Assembly (NCBI RefSeq): GCF_000015105.1
Contig: NC_008610.1
Location: 558,001 to 622,000 of the forward strand
Length of the DNA: 64,000 nt
Direction of reading: 5' to 3'
Source: Candidatus Ruthia magnifica str. Cm (Calyptogena magnifica)
GTDB lineage: Bacteria > Pseudomonadota > Gammaproteobacteria > PS1 > Pseudothioglobaceae
Each line of letters opens with the position of its first letter. The stretch's first letter is position 1. The notes beneath the pieces were generated by a model, which saw nothing but the letters and a program-made list of their open reading frames with translations, did no database searches and was not told the DNA's origin. Shown here in pieces: positions 36,313 to 46,592 of this stretch. Made by a program: the position numbers and the translations under genes.

Positions 36313-39300
36313 TCATAAATCGCTCTTGTCTTCTTTCTTCAATAATTCGTTTTTAGCTTGATCTTTTCTATCTAAAACCGTTTTTATCCACTCTTTAGGA
36401 TCTTTGTCTATTTTTTTAGCTTTGACTGGTTTTTCAACATTGTATTTTACATCTGCATCTGCATCACCAGGAAGAAGTCCCATGTTAACTGCAATATTTC
36501 TACAAGCAGCCTCACCAGCAGATAAAGTACCTAGTGGGATTACGACCAAAGTAAGCACAGTAGAAACTAGCACACCAAACAATAACGAAATTGCCATGCC
36601 TTGAAAGATGGGATCTGACAAAATAACACTAGAACCTCCAACCAATGCAAATGCAGTAATCATGATAGGTCGTGTGCGTGAAGAGCATGAATTAATCACT
36701 GAATCAAAAAACGGCATACCCTTGGCATATTCTTGAACAGTAAAGTCAACCAATAGAATAGAATTTCGTACAATAATACCTGCCAATGCAATCCAGCCAA
36801 TCATTGAAGTGGCTGTAAATTCTGCACCTAACAACCAATGACCTGGAACAATGCCTAGTAATGTTAATGGAATTGGTACCATAATAATAGCTGGGATAAT
36901 AAAGTTACCAAACTGCCATACAACTAACATATAAATTACCACCAGTGCTACAGCAAATGCACTTCCCATATCACGAAAAGTCTCATAAGTAACCGTCCAT
37001 TCACCCGTCCATTCAAAACTTGGAACAGTTTGATCTGTTGGCGGTCCTAGATATTCACCTTGTAATTGTTTGCCATCAATCGTTTGATATTTAAGCAACA
37101 AATCATCCACACCCATCATTGCATAAATTGGCGCGCTTAAGCGACCTTTAGGCTCTCCCAACACATATTCAACATCTGCTAAGTCTTTGTGGAAAATTAA
37201 GTCATCTTCCTTTTTATAACTAAACGAACCCAACTCTGAAATTGGAATCATACCACCATGTTGCGAAGGTACAGGTAATTGAGTTAAATAAGACAATTGA
37301 GAGCGTTTAGATAACGGTATTTGTAGGCAAATACGAGAAGGTTCAAGTGCATTCTTTAATCGAATCGTGCCTACATTAAAACTACTCATAGCCATAGAAA
37401 GTGTTTCTTTAATGGTCATAACACTAACACCAAATCGAGAAGCTTTTGCCGTATCCACTTGAAAATTAATAACTGGATATTTATCACGCATTAAATTATC
37501 AATATCTGTCATTGTGTTAGATTCTTTAAATAATTCCGTCAAATCATTTGCAAGTTTATGACGTGTTTCTTTATCTGGACCATATACTTCAGCAACTACG
37601 GGGCGTAATACCGGAGGACCTGGTGGCATTTCAACAACAGCATAATTAGCACCTGCATCTTCCACAATTTGTTTAACCAAAGTTCTTGCTTCTAAAGAAA
37701 TCTCATGACTAGAACGATCTCGCTCTGACTTTTCAACCAACTGAATTTGCAATTCACCCTCTGAGGGAGATTGTCTTAAATAATAATGCCTTACTAGTCC
37801 GTTAAAATCAAAAGGCTTGGCAGTACCTGAATAAGATTGAACGGCAACCACTTCTGGCATATTACGCAATACTTGTGCCATTTTATGTAAGGTTGAAGCA
37901 GTATTCGCTAATGCTGTACCATCAGGCATGTCTAACACCACGCCAAATTCAGACTTATTATCTAATGGCAACATTTTTACAGGAACCGAAGTGGTATAGA
38001 ACATTGACATTGATATAAAAAAAACAACAACCAATCCAATTAAAAAACTCCAGCCATATGCCTTTATATTGAACAGTTTAGAAATGGTTGAATGAAAAAA
38101 ATCAAACATAATCTTCGTTTCTTTTTCTTCTTTTTTGTGCATTTTTCGCAATACATTTAAAGGTGGCGCAAACACCATAATAAAATAAGGCGTAAAAACG
38201 AATGCTGCAAATAATGAAAACATCATTGCAACCGATCCCAGTACTGGGATTGGAGCCATATACGGACCCATCATACCACTCACTGCTGCCATGGGTACCA
38301 AAGCCGCCACCACAGTAAAAGTTGCTAAAATTGTTGGGTTGCCCACTTCACGTACTGCGTCAATTGCAGTGCCAATGGTAATTTTATTATCAATCAGCCA
38401 TCGCCTATAAATATTTTCGGTAACAACAATTGCGTCATCCACCAAAATACCAATTGAGAAAATCAAAGCAAATAAACTCACCCTATCAATGGTCATGCCT
38501 AACATCCATGCAGAAAAAATGGTCATCAATAATACAACTGGAATAACCAGTGTGACAACAATAGCTGGACGAATACCCAAAGCAAACCAAACAAGCATAG
38601 TCACTGCACCTGTGGCAATAAATAATTTTTTAATCAAAGCGTTTACTTTGTTTTTTGCAGATTCTCCGTAGTTTCTAGTAACACTAACCTCTACATTATC
38701 AGGAATTAATCTGCCCTTTAACGCTTCAACTTTGGCGAGAATATTTTGTGCTACTTCCACGCCATTGGTGCCATATTTTTTTGCAATAGCAATGGTTACA
38801 GCTTGTTCGCCAGTAGCTTTTTTACCTGTTTTGTTTGCTTTTCCAGTATAATAACTAACCATATGCTCGGCATCTTCTGGAGCATAATACACATCAGCTA
38901 CATCACGTACATAAATTGGCTTACCATCGCTAACTGTAATTACCAGGTTTTCAATATCTTCAACTTTACTAAAAAAATCACCTGAATAAACCTCCATCCT
39001 AAAGCCATTTAGCTCAATATTGCCTGTGTGTCCCCTGACGTTAGCATTACCAATTGTGTTGGCGATTTGTTGAATAGAGATACCATGTCCAGCTAAACGA
39101 CCTGGATAAGCATCAATATGAAAAATTTCCTTACGCCCCCCAACAATAAAGCCATTGTTAGTATCTTTAACCTTAGCAAGTTGTTGTAACAACTCCAAGC
39201 TCAATGAGCGTAACTGTCCATCATCAAGTGATTTTGACCAAAGCGTTAAATTAATAATTGGCACGTCATCAATTTCTTTGGGCTTAATGAGTGGTTGCTT

Positions 39301-39717
39301 AGCACCTGGCGGCATAAAATCAAGATTTGCCAACATTTTGTCACGTACTTTGATAATAGAGGCGTTCATTTCCTGGCCCACATCAAACTCAACAGTAATA
39401 ATGCCATGACTTTTATCACTAACAGAATAAACATGCTTAACGCCCAAAATATTTGACATTAAACGCTCTAAAGGCTTAACAATAATATTTGACACTTCCT
39501 CAGAAGAAGCCCCTGGATATTCGACAAATAAGTCAATAAGTGGCACAGAAATTTGAGGGTCTTCTTGTCTTGGGGTTGAAATTAAACCAATAATGCCTGC
39601 ACTCAACATAGCGAAAAATATGATAATGGATAATGGCGAAGTAATGAAAGCCTTAGAGAGCTTTCCAGCAATACCTAACTCAAAATCTTCATAGACCTCG
39701 TAATTTTTATTTGTCAT
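36313..39717 (-). CDS. RND-family efflux pump permease (AcrB/MexB-like)
   Basis: Inner-membrane, proton-driven transporter of a tripartite efflux system. The 1134 residues show the RND plan of twelve membrane helices with two large periplasmic loops: an N-terminal helix followed by TPRQEDPQISVP, porter domain VEYPGASSEEVSNIIVKPLE, and TM4 with FSIGILVDDAIVVTEN around residue 425, whose paired aspartates point to proton relay and to the drug/hydrophobic group rather than the heavy-metal group. After the last helix there is an unusual hydrophilic tail of about 80 residues (KPVKAKKIDKDPKEWIK and onward). The membrane-fusion gene precedes it by seven bases. Substrate is unknown. Confidence 0.88.
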   Translation of the reverse strand: MTNKNYEVYEDFELGIAGKLSKAFITSPLSIIIFFAMLSAGIIGLISTPRQEDPQISVPLIDLFVEYPGASSEEVSNIIVKPLERLMSNILGVKHVYSVSDKSHGIITVEFDVGQEMNASIIKVRDKMLANLDFMPPGAKQPLIKPKEIDDVPIINLTLWSKSLDDGQLRSLSLELLQQLAKVKDTNNGFIVGGRKEIFHIDAYPGRLAGHGISIQQIANTIGNANVRGHTGNIELNGFRMEVYSGDFFSKVEDIENLVITVSDGKPIYVRDVADVYYAPEDAEHMVSYYTGKANKTGKKATGEQAVTIAIAKKYGTNGVEVAQNILAKVEALKGRLIPDNVEVSVTRNYGESAKNKVNALIKKLFIATGAVTMLVWFALGIRPAIVVTLVIPVVLLMTIFSAWMLGMTIDRVSLFALIFSIGILVDDAIVVTENIYRRWLIDNKITIGTAIDAVREVGNPTILATFTVVAALVPMAAVSGMMGPYMAPIPVLGSVAMMFSLFAAFVFTPYFIMVFAPPLNVLRKMHKKEEKETKIMFDFFHSTISKLFNIKAYGWSFLIGLVVVFFISMSMFYTTSVPVKMLPLDNKSEFGVVLDMPDGTALANTASTLHKMAQVLRNMPEVVAVQSYSGTAKPFDFNGLVRHYYLRQSPSEGELQIQLVEKSERDRSSHEISLEARTLVKQIVEDAGANYAVVEMPPGPPVLRPVVAEVYGPDKETRHKLANDLTELFKESNTMTDIDNLMRDKYPVINFQVDTAKASRFGVSVMTIKETLSMAMSSFNVGTIRLKNALEPSRICLQIPLSKRSQLSYLTQLPVPSQHGGMIPISELGSFSYKKEDDLIFHKDLADVEYVLGEPKGRLSAPIYAMMGVDDLLLKYQTIDGKQLQGEYLGPPTDQTVPSFEWTGEWTVTYETFRDMGSAFAVALVVIYMLVVWQFGNFIIPAIIMVPIPLTLLGIVPGHWLLGAEFTATSMIGWIALAGIIVRNSILLVDFTVQEYAKGMPFFDSVINSCSSRTRPIMITAFALVGGSSVILSDPIFQGMAISLLFGVLVSTVLTLVVIPLGTLSAGEAACRNIAVNMGLLPGDADADVKYNVEKPVKAKKIDKDPKEWIKTVLDRKDQAKNELLKKEDKSDL

Positions 39718-39724
39718 AATTAAA

Positions 39725-40900
39725 TTAAATACTCATGCCTGAAACCATTAAGATGTTTGGATTAGCCACAATTCTTTCACCAATTTTCAAACCTGACAAA
39801 ACGCTTTTTTTATTTTTGCCAACTTGTTCACCTAAACGTATGAATCTTAATTCTGTTTTATTGGTTGATGAATTAATAACGAACACGCTTGGCAATGAAG
39901 AACGCCACATAATAGCCACTTCAGGAATGGTGGGTGTTAGTACACCAGAGTCTGTTTCAAAAATTTCTACTTCTGCATATGCGCCTGACAATACTGGCAC
40001 ATTTGCTGGCAAATCAAACTTAACTTTAACACTGTGTTTGGCATTATCTGCAATGGGATAAATTTGTGAAAGTTTAGCATCAACCACAATGTTGGCAATA
40101 TCCAATTTAATACGGTATGTTTTGTTAAGTTTTAGACTTCTGACTAGTCTTGAAGGCACATTCACTTCAACTTGAAGATTTTTAATATTGGCAAATTTTA
40201 TTAAAATTTGACCAGGCTGAACAACATCACCCTTATTAATACTTTTAGCCACAATCACACCGTCAAATGGTGCACTAATGTTAACATCTTTTAAGCGTGA
40301 TTCAACTTGCTTTAAGCGTGATTCAACTTGCTTGAGTTTATTTTTGGCTTGCTGATAGTTTGTATATCTAGAGGTTCTATTAGCAAACTTGTCAAAATCT
40401 GGATTACCTTGACCTGATATTTTTAACATAGGATCAGTAAACATTGAAAACATACCTGGTACGCTACCAAACATACCACCTGAGTTTGGGGATACGATTG
40501 ATTGTGAATATTGAACACCTGCATTTCTAAGTGCTTCATTGGCTGAGGCAATTTCTGCATAAGCTGAATCTCTTTGTGCTTGAATAGATTCTTGTTCTAA
40601 TGTGACTAAAATCGAATCTTGTTTAAACATGTCACCTTCTTGACCACCAATGCTTAACACATCGCCAGAAACTTGAGCAACCAAATTAACCTGCGAAGAA
40701 GAAATGACTGAACCGCCTAAAAGTACTCTTTTATCAAGTGACATACCACTCACAACCTGGACATTATAAGCAGATTCAAAATTATTAACACTTTGATTTA
40801 CGTTTCTAAAAGGTGCACCAAATGATGTGATTTGCGTCTGAGAAGATAACGAAAACATCAATAAAATTGATGTGAATAGTAGTAAAACTGATGAGTTCAT
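39725..40900 (-). CDS. RND efflux membrane-fusion protein (AcrA/HlyD family)
   Basis: Periplasmic adaptor linking the RND permease to an outer-membrane channel. The 391 residues begin with a signal peptide (LLLFTSILLMFSLSSQT), then the barrel-sandwich hybrid split in two halves (GGSVISSSQVNLVAQVSGDV and APFDGVIVAKSINKGDVVQP), a helical hairpin, and a beta-barrel. The hairpin carries a methionine/glycine-rich insertion (GGMFGSVPGMFSMFTDPM) and an exact tandem duplication of seven residues (KQVESRL). It is the first gene of the pair; no TolC-like gene is adjacent. Confidence 0.87.
   Translation of the reverse strand: MNSSVLLLFTSILLMFSLSSQTQITSFGAPFRNVNQSVNNFESAYNVQVVSGMSLDKRVLLGGSVISSSQVNLVAQVSGDVLSIGGQEGDMFKQDSILVTLEQESIQAQRDSAYAEIASANEALRNAGVQYSQSIVSPNSGGMFGSVPGMFSMFTDPMLKISGQGNPDFDKFANRTSRYTNYQQAKNKLKQVESRLKQVESRLKDVNISAPFDGVIVAKSINKGDVVQPGQILIKFANIKNLQVEVNVPSRLVRSLKLNKTYRIKLDIANIVVDAKLSQIYPIADNAKHSVKVKFDLPANVPVLSGAYAEVEIFETDSGVLTPTIPEVAIMWRSSLPSVFVINSSTNKTELRFIRLGEQVGKNKKSVLSGLKIGERIVANPNILMVSGMSI
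40290..40331. repeat. Exact tandem duplication, two 21-bp units in the membrane-fusion gene
   Basis: TTTAAGCGTGATTCAACTTGC occurs at 40290-40310 and again directly at 40311-40331 (unit of 21 bases; the last base is part of the unit). It adds one seven-residue step in frame to the coiled-coil hairpin. The perfect identity suggests a recent slippage event. Confidence 0.9.
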
Positions 40901-41096
40901 AATTGGTTTGTTTTTTTTAAAGTGAAAAAAATAAACTTTAACGAGAATTTTATATGATTAAAATACACTGTATCTATTATTTTCTTTAAAAAAGACAAAT
41001 TGCTTTTATCATAATTGGTATAAATATTTGTTTTTAAATAACTTTATTTACTTTTATGGACAAATTTCGCTATAAAAACCTCACAATATTGACCTA

Positions 41097-42095
41097 ATGA
41101 CGACCATTGCTTTCACCGTTGGAGAACCATCAGGCATCGGACCTGATTTGGCTGTTATTTACGCTCAAAAAAAATCAAATAAAAATCTTTTGTTATTTGC
41201 AGATCCAGATGTCTTATTAAATCGTGCAAAACAACTTAATTTAAATATAAAAATCGTTGAATCTGAACAAGCTAGTTCAGCTTATGAACTGCCTATCTAT
41301 CCAATTAAAGTTAACACTCCTGTAAAGTGCGGTATTTTAAACAAAAACAATGCGCAATATGTGTTAAATACACTTGATCGCGCAACTGAGTATTGTCTTA
41401 ACGCACAATGCGATGCTTTGGTTACTGGACCGGTACATAAAAGCATTATTAATCAAGCGGGAATTCATTTTACAGGCCATACTGAATATTTAGCTAACTT
41501 ATCTAATACTGATAAAACAGTCATGATGTTGGCAACAAGTGACTTAAAGGTAGCACTAGCAACCACGCACATGCCACTTTCAGAAGTACCTCAAAATATT
41601 ACCACGCAATCTTTACAAAAAACCATTAGTATTATTCATCAATTCTTATTAAATGACGGTATCGATACACCTAAGATTATTGTGTGTGGTTTAAACCCAC
41701 ATGCAGGCGAAGATGGCTATTTAGGCATGGAAGAGATTGAAATTATCAACCCTTTAATTAAAAAACTAAATAGCCAGGGGTGCGATCTTGTAGGTAGTGT
41801 ACCTGCTGATACAGCCTTTACACCTGATGCGCTGATTGGTGTTGACTGTGTACTTACTATGTATCACGACCAAGGTTTGCCAGTACTAAAAACATTAGGA
41901 TTTAAAAAAGCGGTTAACATCACACTGGGTTTGCCATTTATCCGAACCTCAGTGGATCATGGTAGTGCACTTAGTCTTGCTGGTACTGGAAATATTAGCC
42001 TTGGTAGTTTGAATACTGCGCTGAATTATGCACAAATACTAATAGCCAATCGTAAAAAACGCCAACTTTCACAAGTGGCATCGTCTTATGCATAA
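41097..42095 (+). CDS. pdxA: 4-hydroxythreonine-4-phosphate dehydrogenase PdxA
   Basis: NAD-dependent step of pyridoxal phosphate synthesis by the DXP-dependent route. The 332 residues begin TTIAFTVGEPSGIGPDLAV and contain the family blocks VTGPVHKSIINQAGIHFTGH (with a metal-site histidine), CGLNPHAGEDGYLG and MYHDQGLPVLKTLGF. It heads pdxA-rsmA-apaG-apaH; in E. coli these genes follow lptD-surA directly, whereas here lptD-surA are about 12 kb away. The rsmA ATG lies inside its 3' end (8-base overlap). Confidence 0.96.
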   Translation: MTTIAFTVGEPSGIGPDLAVIYAQKKSNKNLLLFADPDVLLNRAKQLNLNIKIVESEQASSAYELPIYPIKVNTPVKCGILNKNNAQYVLNTLDRATEYCLNAQCDALVTGPVHKSIINQAGIHFTGHTEYLANLSNTDKTVMMLATSDLKVALATTHMPLSEVPQNITTQSLQKTISIIHQFLLNDGIDTPKIIVCGLNPHAGEDGYLGMEEIEIINPLIKKLNSQGCDLVGSVPADTAFTPDALIGVDCVLTMYHDQGLPVLKTLGFKKAVNITLGLPFIRTSVDHGSALSLAGTGNISLGSLNTALNYAQILIANRKKRQLSQVASSYA

Positions 42096-42840
42096 AGCCT
42101 GTAAGCGTTTTGGACAAAACTTCCTTGTTGATCATAGAATTATTGATCGTATTATTGCCACCATCGCCCCAAAACGTGATGATAATTTATTAGAAATCGG
42201 TCCTGGACAAGGCGCCATAACACTACCTTTATTAGATTATGTAGACCAATTAAACGTCATTGAAATTGATCGAAATTTAATTTCAATTTTAGAATCACTT
42301 AAACATTCTAATTTAATCGTTCATCAGGGCGATGTGCTTAAATTTGACTTAAACGTCGTACCCATACCAATCAGGGTGATTGGAAATTTACCTTATAATA
42401 TTTCCTCTCATGTTCTTTTTTATTTACTTAAAAATTTAAACAAAATAAAAGACATGACCTTTATGCTGCAAAAAGAAGTTGTAGAAAGGATAGCAGCAAA
42501 TAATGGCTCTAAAATATATGGACGTTTAAGTGTCATGATGCAGGCGTTTTTTGATGTTCAGATGATTTTTATTGTACCACCAGAATCATTCAATCCTGCA
42601 CCAAGAGTAGAATCTGCCGTTGTGCATTTAAAACCCTTAACACAGCCAAAAACTAAAGACATTAAAATACTTGAAAAAGTTGTAAAATTAGCATTTTCAC
42701 AACGCAGAAAAACGCTTAAGAATTGCTTAAAATCAATACTAACTCAAAAGCAAACTAATATTGACTTATCTCAACGTGCCGAAATGTTAACAATTGATAA
42801 TTTTATTACCTTAACAAAAGACTATGAAAAACAACATTGA
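42088..42840 (+). CDS. rsmA: 16S rRNA dimethyladenosine transferase RsmA (KsgA)
   Basis: Dimethylates two adjacent adenosines near the 3' end of 16S rRNA during small-subunit maturation. The 250 residues show KRFGQNFLVDHRIIDRI, the SAM-binding LLEIGPGQGAITLPLL, the catalytic motif IGNLPYNISS and MLQKEVVERIAA, followed by a small C-terminal domain with FSQRRKTLKN. It overlaps pdxA by eight bases and apaG by seventeen, so translation is coupled along the operon. Confidence 0.96.
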   Translation: MHKACKRFGQNFLVDHRIIDRIIATIAPKRDDNLLEIGPGQGAITLPLLDYVDQLNVIEIDRNLISILESLKHSNLIVHQGDVLKFDLNVVPIPIRVIGNLPYNISSHVLFYLLKNLNKIKDMTFMLQKEVVERIAANNGSKIYGRLSVMMQAFFDVQMIFIVPPESFNPAPRVESAVVHLKPLTQPKTKDIKILEKVVKLAFSQRRKTLKNCLKSILTQKQTNIDLSQRAEMLTIDNFITLTKDYEKQH

Positions 42841-43195
42841 AATAGAGGTTAAAGTGACTTATTTGGAGCATCAGTCTGATGTTTATGCAAGTCAGTACTC
42901 CTATGCTTACACCATTACAATTATTAACAAGGGCAATGTTGGCGTGCAACTTTTAACACGTCATTGGCGTATTCAAGATGAAACTGGATATATTGAAGAT
43001 GTTATTGGCGAAGGTGTGATTGGTCAACAGCCTCATTTGGCGTCAGGAGAATCTTTTCAGTACGCCTCAGGTGCTATTATCAAAACCTTAACTGGTTCCA
43101 TGAAAGGCTCTTATGGTATGGTTGATGACTATGGCGAGCGTTTTAATGTGCAAATTCCTGAATTTGTGCTCAGCAAACCTTATACGCTACATTAA
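42824..43195 (+). CDS. apaG: ApaG protein
   Basis: A 123-residue beta-sandwich (fibronectin-III-like) protein of unknown biochemical role, conserved between rsmA and apaH. Typical elements are YAYTITIINKGNVGVQLLTR, HWRIQDETG, GEGVIGQQPHL and GSMKGSYGMVDDYGE. It overlaps rsmA by 17 bases, and its stop overlaps the apaH start by one base. Confidence 0.94.
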   Translation: MKNNIEIEVKVTYLEHQSDVYASQYSYAYTITIINKGNVGVQLLTRHWRIQDETGYIEDVIGEGVIGQQPHLASGESFQYASGAIIKTLTGSMKGSYGMVDDYGERFNVQIPEFVLSKPYTLH

Positions 43196-43992
43196 TGTCA
43201 GATTATTTAATTGGCGATATTCAAGGTTGTTTTGACGCTTTACAAGCCTTGTTAAAAACAATTAAATTCTCAAGCGATAAAGACCGACTATTTTTTTTAG
43301 GCGATGTAGTTAATAGAGGTAAAAAATCTCTAGCAACATTGCGTTTTATTAAAGATTTAAAAAACAATGCTTCAATGGTGTTAGGTAACCATGATTTTTA
43401 TTTATTGGCCTGCTCACTGGGCAGCAAAAAGCCCAATGAGAAAGACACATTTATGGACATTATCAATGCCAATGATGCAGATTCATTGCTAGATTTTCTG
43501 CATAACCAACCTTTAGTAATTAAATACAAAAATGTCCTTATGATTCATGCTGGCGTACCACCAAATTGGGATATTGATAGGCTTCTTCAACAATCTAAGC
43601 AAGTGCAAAAACATCTTCAAAGCACTAACATTTCACAGTTTTTAGATAAAATATATGGCAACAAACCTAATATTTGGTCTAAAGATTTAACCGAACTGGA
43701 ACAATGTCGATATACTATTAATGCTCTAATGCGACTACGCTTTTGCAAAGCAAATGGTGAATTAGAATTTAGTCATAAAATGAATTATACACATCCACCA
43801 AAAGGTTTTAAAGCTTGGTTTATACACAAAAATCGATTGTTAAAAAATATCGATATATTCTTTGGTCATTGGTCTAGTTTGTCAGACGTTAATCAAACAC
43901 ATATTTATCCTATGGATCATGGCTGTATTTGGCACGGACGATTAAGCGCTATCAGACTAAAGGACAGGAAAGTCTTTTCTATCAGTTGTTAA
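43195..43992 (+). CDS. apaH: Symmetrical bis(5'-nucleosyl)-tetraphosphatase ApaH
   Basis: Cleaves Ap4A to two ADP. It belongs to the calcineurin-like phosphoesterase family; metal-binding motifs are [35 protein letters not shown] and FGHWSS. The 265 residues match the family (E. coli 280). It ends the pdxA-rsmA-apaG-apaH operon and overlaps the 3' end of convergent dapF by four bases, so the transcripts must overlap as well. Confidence 0.95.
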
Positions 43993-44804
43993 ATTTCTAC
44001 CTTACCTTCAAATACAAATTGTACAGGACCTGATAAAAATACATGTCCACCTTGTATGTATTCAATCAAAGTATCGCCACCATTTAAGTGAGCAACCACA
44101 TTTTCTTTTAATAAGCCTTGTTCAACACCATAAACCACCGCTGCACAGGCGCCAGAGCCACAAGCTAAAGTTTCACCAGAACCACGTTCATAAACACGTA
44201 AGTTAATTTCATGAGTATTCAGAATTTGCATAAAACCAATATTAGCCTGATTGGGTAGCAATTCACTTTGTTGAATTCTGAGTGCAATACTACTAACATC
44301 AACTGTATTAACATCTTCAACCAACATGACACAATGAGGGTTGCCAATTGAGACAGCACCTAAATCAAACCCTTCAATTTGATAATACGTGCTTTGTTGG
44401 GGAACTAGGAGTAGGATATCAGCTGGATTAAAACTTGGTTTCCCCATGTCAACACGCACTGTATTGTCATCATTCAAGTACAAATTAATAATACCAGAAC
44501 GAGTTTCTACAACAATTGGATTGTTGTTACTTAAACCTTTTTTACTAACAAAAAACGCAAAACAACGTGCACCATTGCCACATTGTTCCACCTCTAAACC
44601 GTCAGCATTATAGATAACATAACGAAAATCAACATTTTTTGTGTTGCTAGTTTCAACCAACAATAGTTGATCAAAGCCAATGCCTAAATGTCGATTGGCT
44701 AAATTTGCTATTTGTTCAGCATTAAAAGTAATATCACCAGCAAGGTTGTCAACCATCATAAAGTCGTTACCAAGTCCATGCATTTTTACAAAATTAATCA
44801 GCAT
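43989..44804 (-). CDS. dapF: Diaminopimelate epimerase
   Basis: Interconverts LL- and meso-diaminopimelate for lysine and peptidoglycan. The 271 residues contain both catalytic cysteines, in [11 protein letters not shown] and in [14 protein letters not shown], together with [13 protein letters not shown] at the N-terminus. Length equals the usual 274. It is convergent with apaH (four-base overlap) and divergent from the DUF971 gene. Confidence 0.96.
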
Positions 44805-44891
44805 ATTATGTATTATCCACTTATAACTCTCAAGGTTAAGAATAATTGAGTTCTGATAAAATACTGCTTAATTTTCATGTAAAGGCAGCCA

Positions 44892-45245
44892 ATGCAAACA
44901 CCAACTAATATTAATTTAAACAAAGTAAAAACCTTATTAACCATCACCTTTGACAAGATTGATTATCCACTTAGTGCTGAATATTTGAGAGTTTATTCAC
45001 CCTCAGCTGAAGTAGTTGGCCATGGCAAGGGGCAAGAAATTTTGCAACTTAATAAAAAAAACGTAACTATTCTACGTATTCAGCCAACAGGTAATTATGC
45101 CGTTATTTTATTTTTTAGCGATAATCATGATAGTGGTATTTATTCCTGGTCACACTTGCATAAACTTGCTTTGAATCATGACAAACTTTGGCATAAATAT
45201 TTACAAAGACTCAAAGATGCTGGACACACTTACCCACAATTATAA
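44892..45245 (+). CDS. DUF971 family protein
   Basis: A 117-residue protein of the DUF971 family, which corresponds to the N-terminal domain of gamma-butyrobetaine hydroxylase-like proteins; the role of the stand-alone form is unknown, with Fe-S related functions proposed. Recognised by YPLSAEYLRVYSPSAEVVGH, the central VTILRIQPTGNYAVILFFSD and the C-terminal SGIYSWSHLHKLA. Six bases separate it from rseP, on the same strand. Confidence 0.85.
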   Translation: MQTPTNINLNKVKTLLTITFDKIDYPLSAEYLRVYSPSAEVVGHGKGQEILQLNKKNVTILRIQPTGNYAVILFFSDNHDSGIYSWSHLHKLALNHDKLWHKYLQRLKDAGHTYPQL

Positions 45246-45251
45246 ACCCTA

Positions 45252-46589
45252 ATGGCTTTTATTTCATCCCTAGGGTTTTTCTTAATTACCATTGGTATTT
45301 TGGTAACTGTTCATGAATTGGGTCATTTTTTAGTTGCTAAAAAACTTAACGTCAAAGTGTTGCGTTTTTCTATTGGGTTTGGCAAGATTTTAAAATCATT
45401 TAAGTATGGCGAAACGCAATACACACTGTGTGTGCTCCCTTTAGGTGGTTTTGTTAAAATGCTTGATGAAAATGAGACACTAGTTGAAGCGTCAGAAAAA
45501 CACCGTGCTTTTAATCAGCAAAGCGTTTATAAACGTATCATGATTGTTGCAGCTGGACCGATTGCTAATTTTCTTTTAGCTGTTATCCTCTATACTGTTG
45601 TTTTTGTTATCGGTGTTAATGGCGTTAAGCCTATTGTGGGTACACTTGAAAGTCCTAGTATTGCCCAGCAATCAGGCATTAAAATAGGCGATCAACTACT
45701 GAGTATTAATGGCGTTTTAACACCAACTATTAGTGAATTTTCAATTAATTTTATTCAGTCACTGGATGAGAATCATCTTTATGTTGATGTTATTTCCGGC
45801 GCTTCAAATCTTAAAAAATTAGAATTTAACTTATCTGGTGATTTTTTATCTAATCCAGAACAAGGTGTTGATCGCTACTTAGGGTTTAAATTTGCCATGC
45901 CTAAACTTGAGGCTATTATTGACCAAGTTGTGCCTAATTCGCCTGCTTCAATAGCAGGCTTACAAACAAATGATAAAATTTTAAGTGCAAACCATGTTTA
46001 TATCAACTCATGGTATGATTTTGTTAATGTCATTCAAAATAGCTCAAATAAAGAAATTAATTTGCAAATTAAACGCAATGGTAATATTTTAAATACGATA
46101 CTGACACCAAAAATTGAGAACGGTTTAGCCAAAGCAGGTGTTAGAGTTTTGGTGCCTACTGGTTACTTAAATAAATGGCTTGTGCTAGTTAAAAAAAATA
46201 CATTTGACGCTTTTATAGCAGCTAATGAGAAGGTCTATCAACTCACTCTGCTTAACTTAAAAATGATTAAAAAGATGATTATGGGTGACACATCGCTTAA
46301 TCAAATTAGTGGTCCTATTAGTATTGCTAACTATGCCGGAAAAAGTGCTCAAGTTGGCTTTACATCATTTTTATCTTTCTTGGCACTTATCAGTATTGGT
46401 CTAGGTCTGCTTAATTTATTACCCATTCCATTATTAGATGGTGGACATTTGTTTTTCTACTTAATAGAGCTTATTAAAGGCTCAGCTATTAGCCAATCAT
46501 TTCAACAAGTTTTAACAAAATTTGGCTTATTTATTGTTATATCACTAACGGTTGTTGCTCTGTATAATGATTTGTCACGTTTATTATAA
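45252..46589 (+). CDS. rseP: Site-2 zinc metalloprotease RseP
   Basis: Intramembrane protease that in E. coli cleaves RseA to release sigma-E and clears signal-peptide remnants. The 445 residues show the zinc site HELGHF in the first membrane helix, two PDZ domains (near QQSGIKIGDQLLSINGV and SIAGLQTNDKILSAN) and the conserved LLNLLPIPLLDGGHL in a late helix. It precedes bamA by three bases; dxr, cdsA and uppS, which precede rseP in E. coli, are absent. Confidence 0.95.
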   Translation: MAFISSLGFFLITIGILVTVHELGHFLVAKKLNVKVLRFSIGFGKILKSFKYGETQYTLCVLPLGGFVKMLDENETLVEASEKHRAFNQQSVYKRIMIVAAGPIANFLLAVILYTVVFVIGVNGVKPIVGTLESPSIAQQSGIKIGDQLLSINGVLTPTISEFSINFIQSLDENHLYVDVISGASNLKKLEFNLSGDFLSNPEQGVDRYLGFKFAMPKLEAIIDQVVPNSPASIAGLQTNDKILSANHVYINSWYDFVNVIQNSSNKEINLQIKRNGNILNTILTPKIENGLAKAGVRVLVPTGYLNKWLVLVKKNTFDAFIAANEKVYQLTLLNLKMIKKMIMGDTSLNQISGPISIANYAGKSAQVGFTSFLSFLALISIGLGLLNLLPIPLLDGGHLFFYLIELIKGSAISQSFQQVLTKFGLFIVISLTVVALYNDLSRLL

Positions 46590-46592
46590 TTT

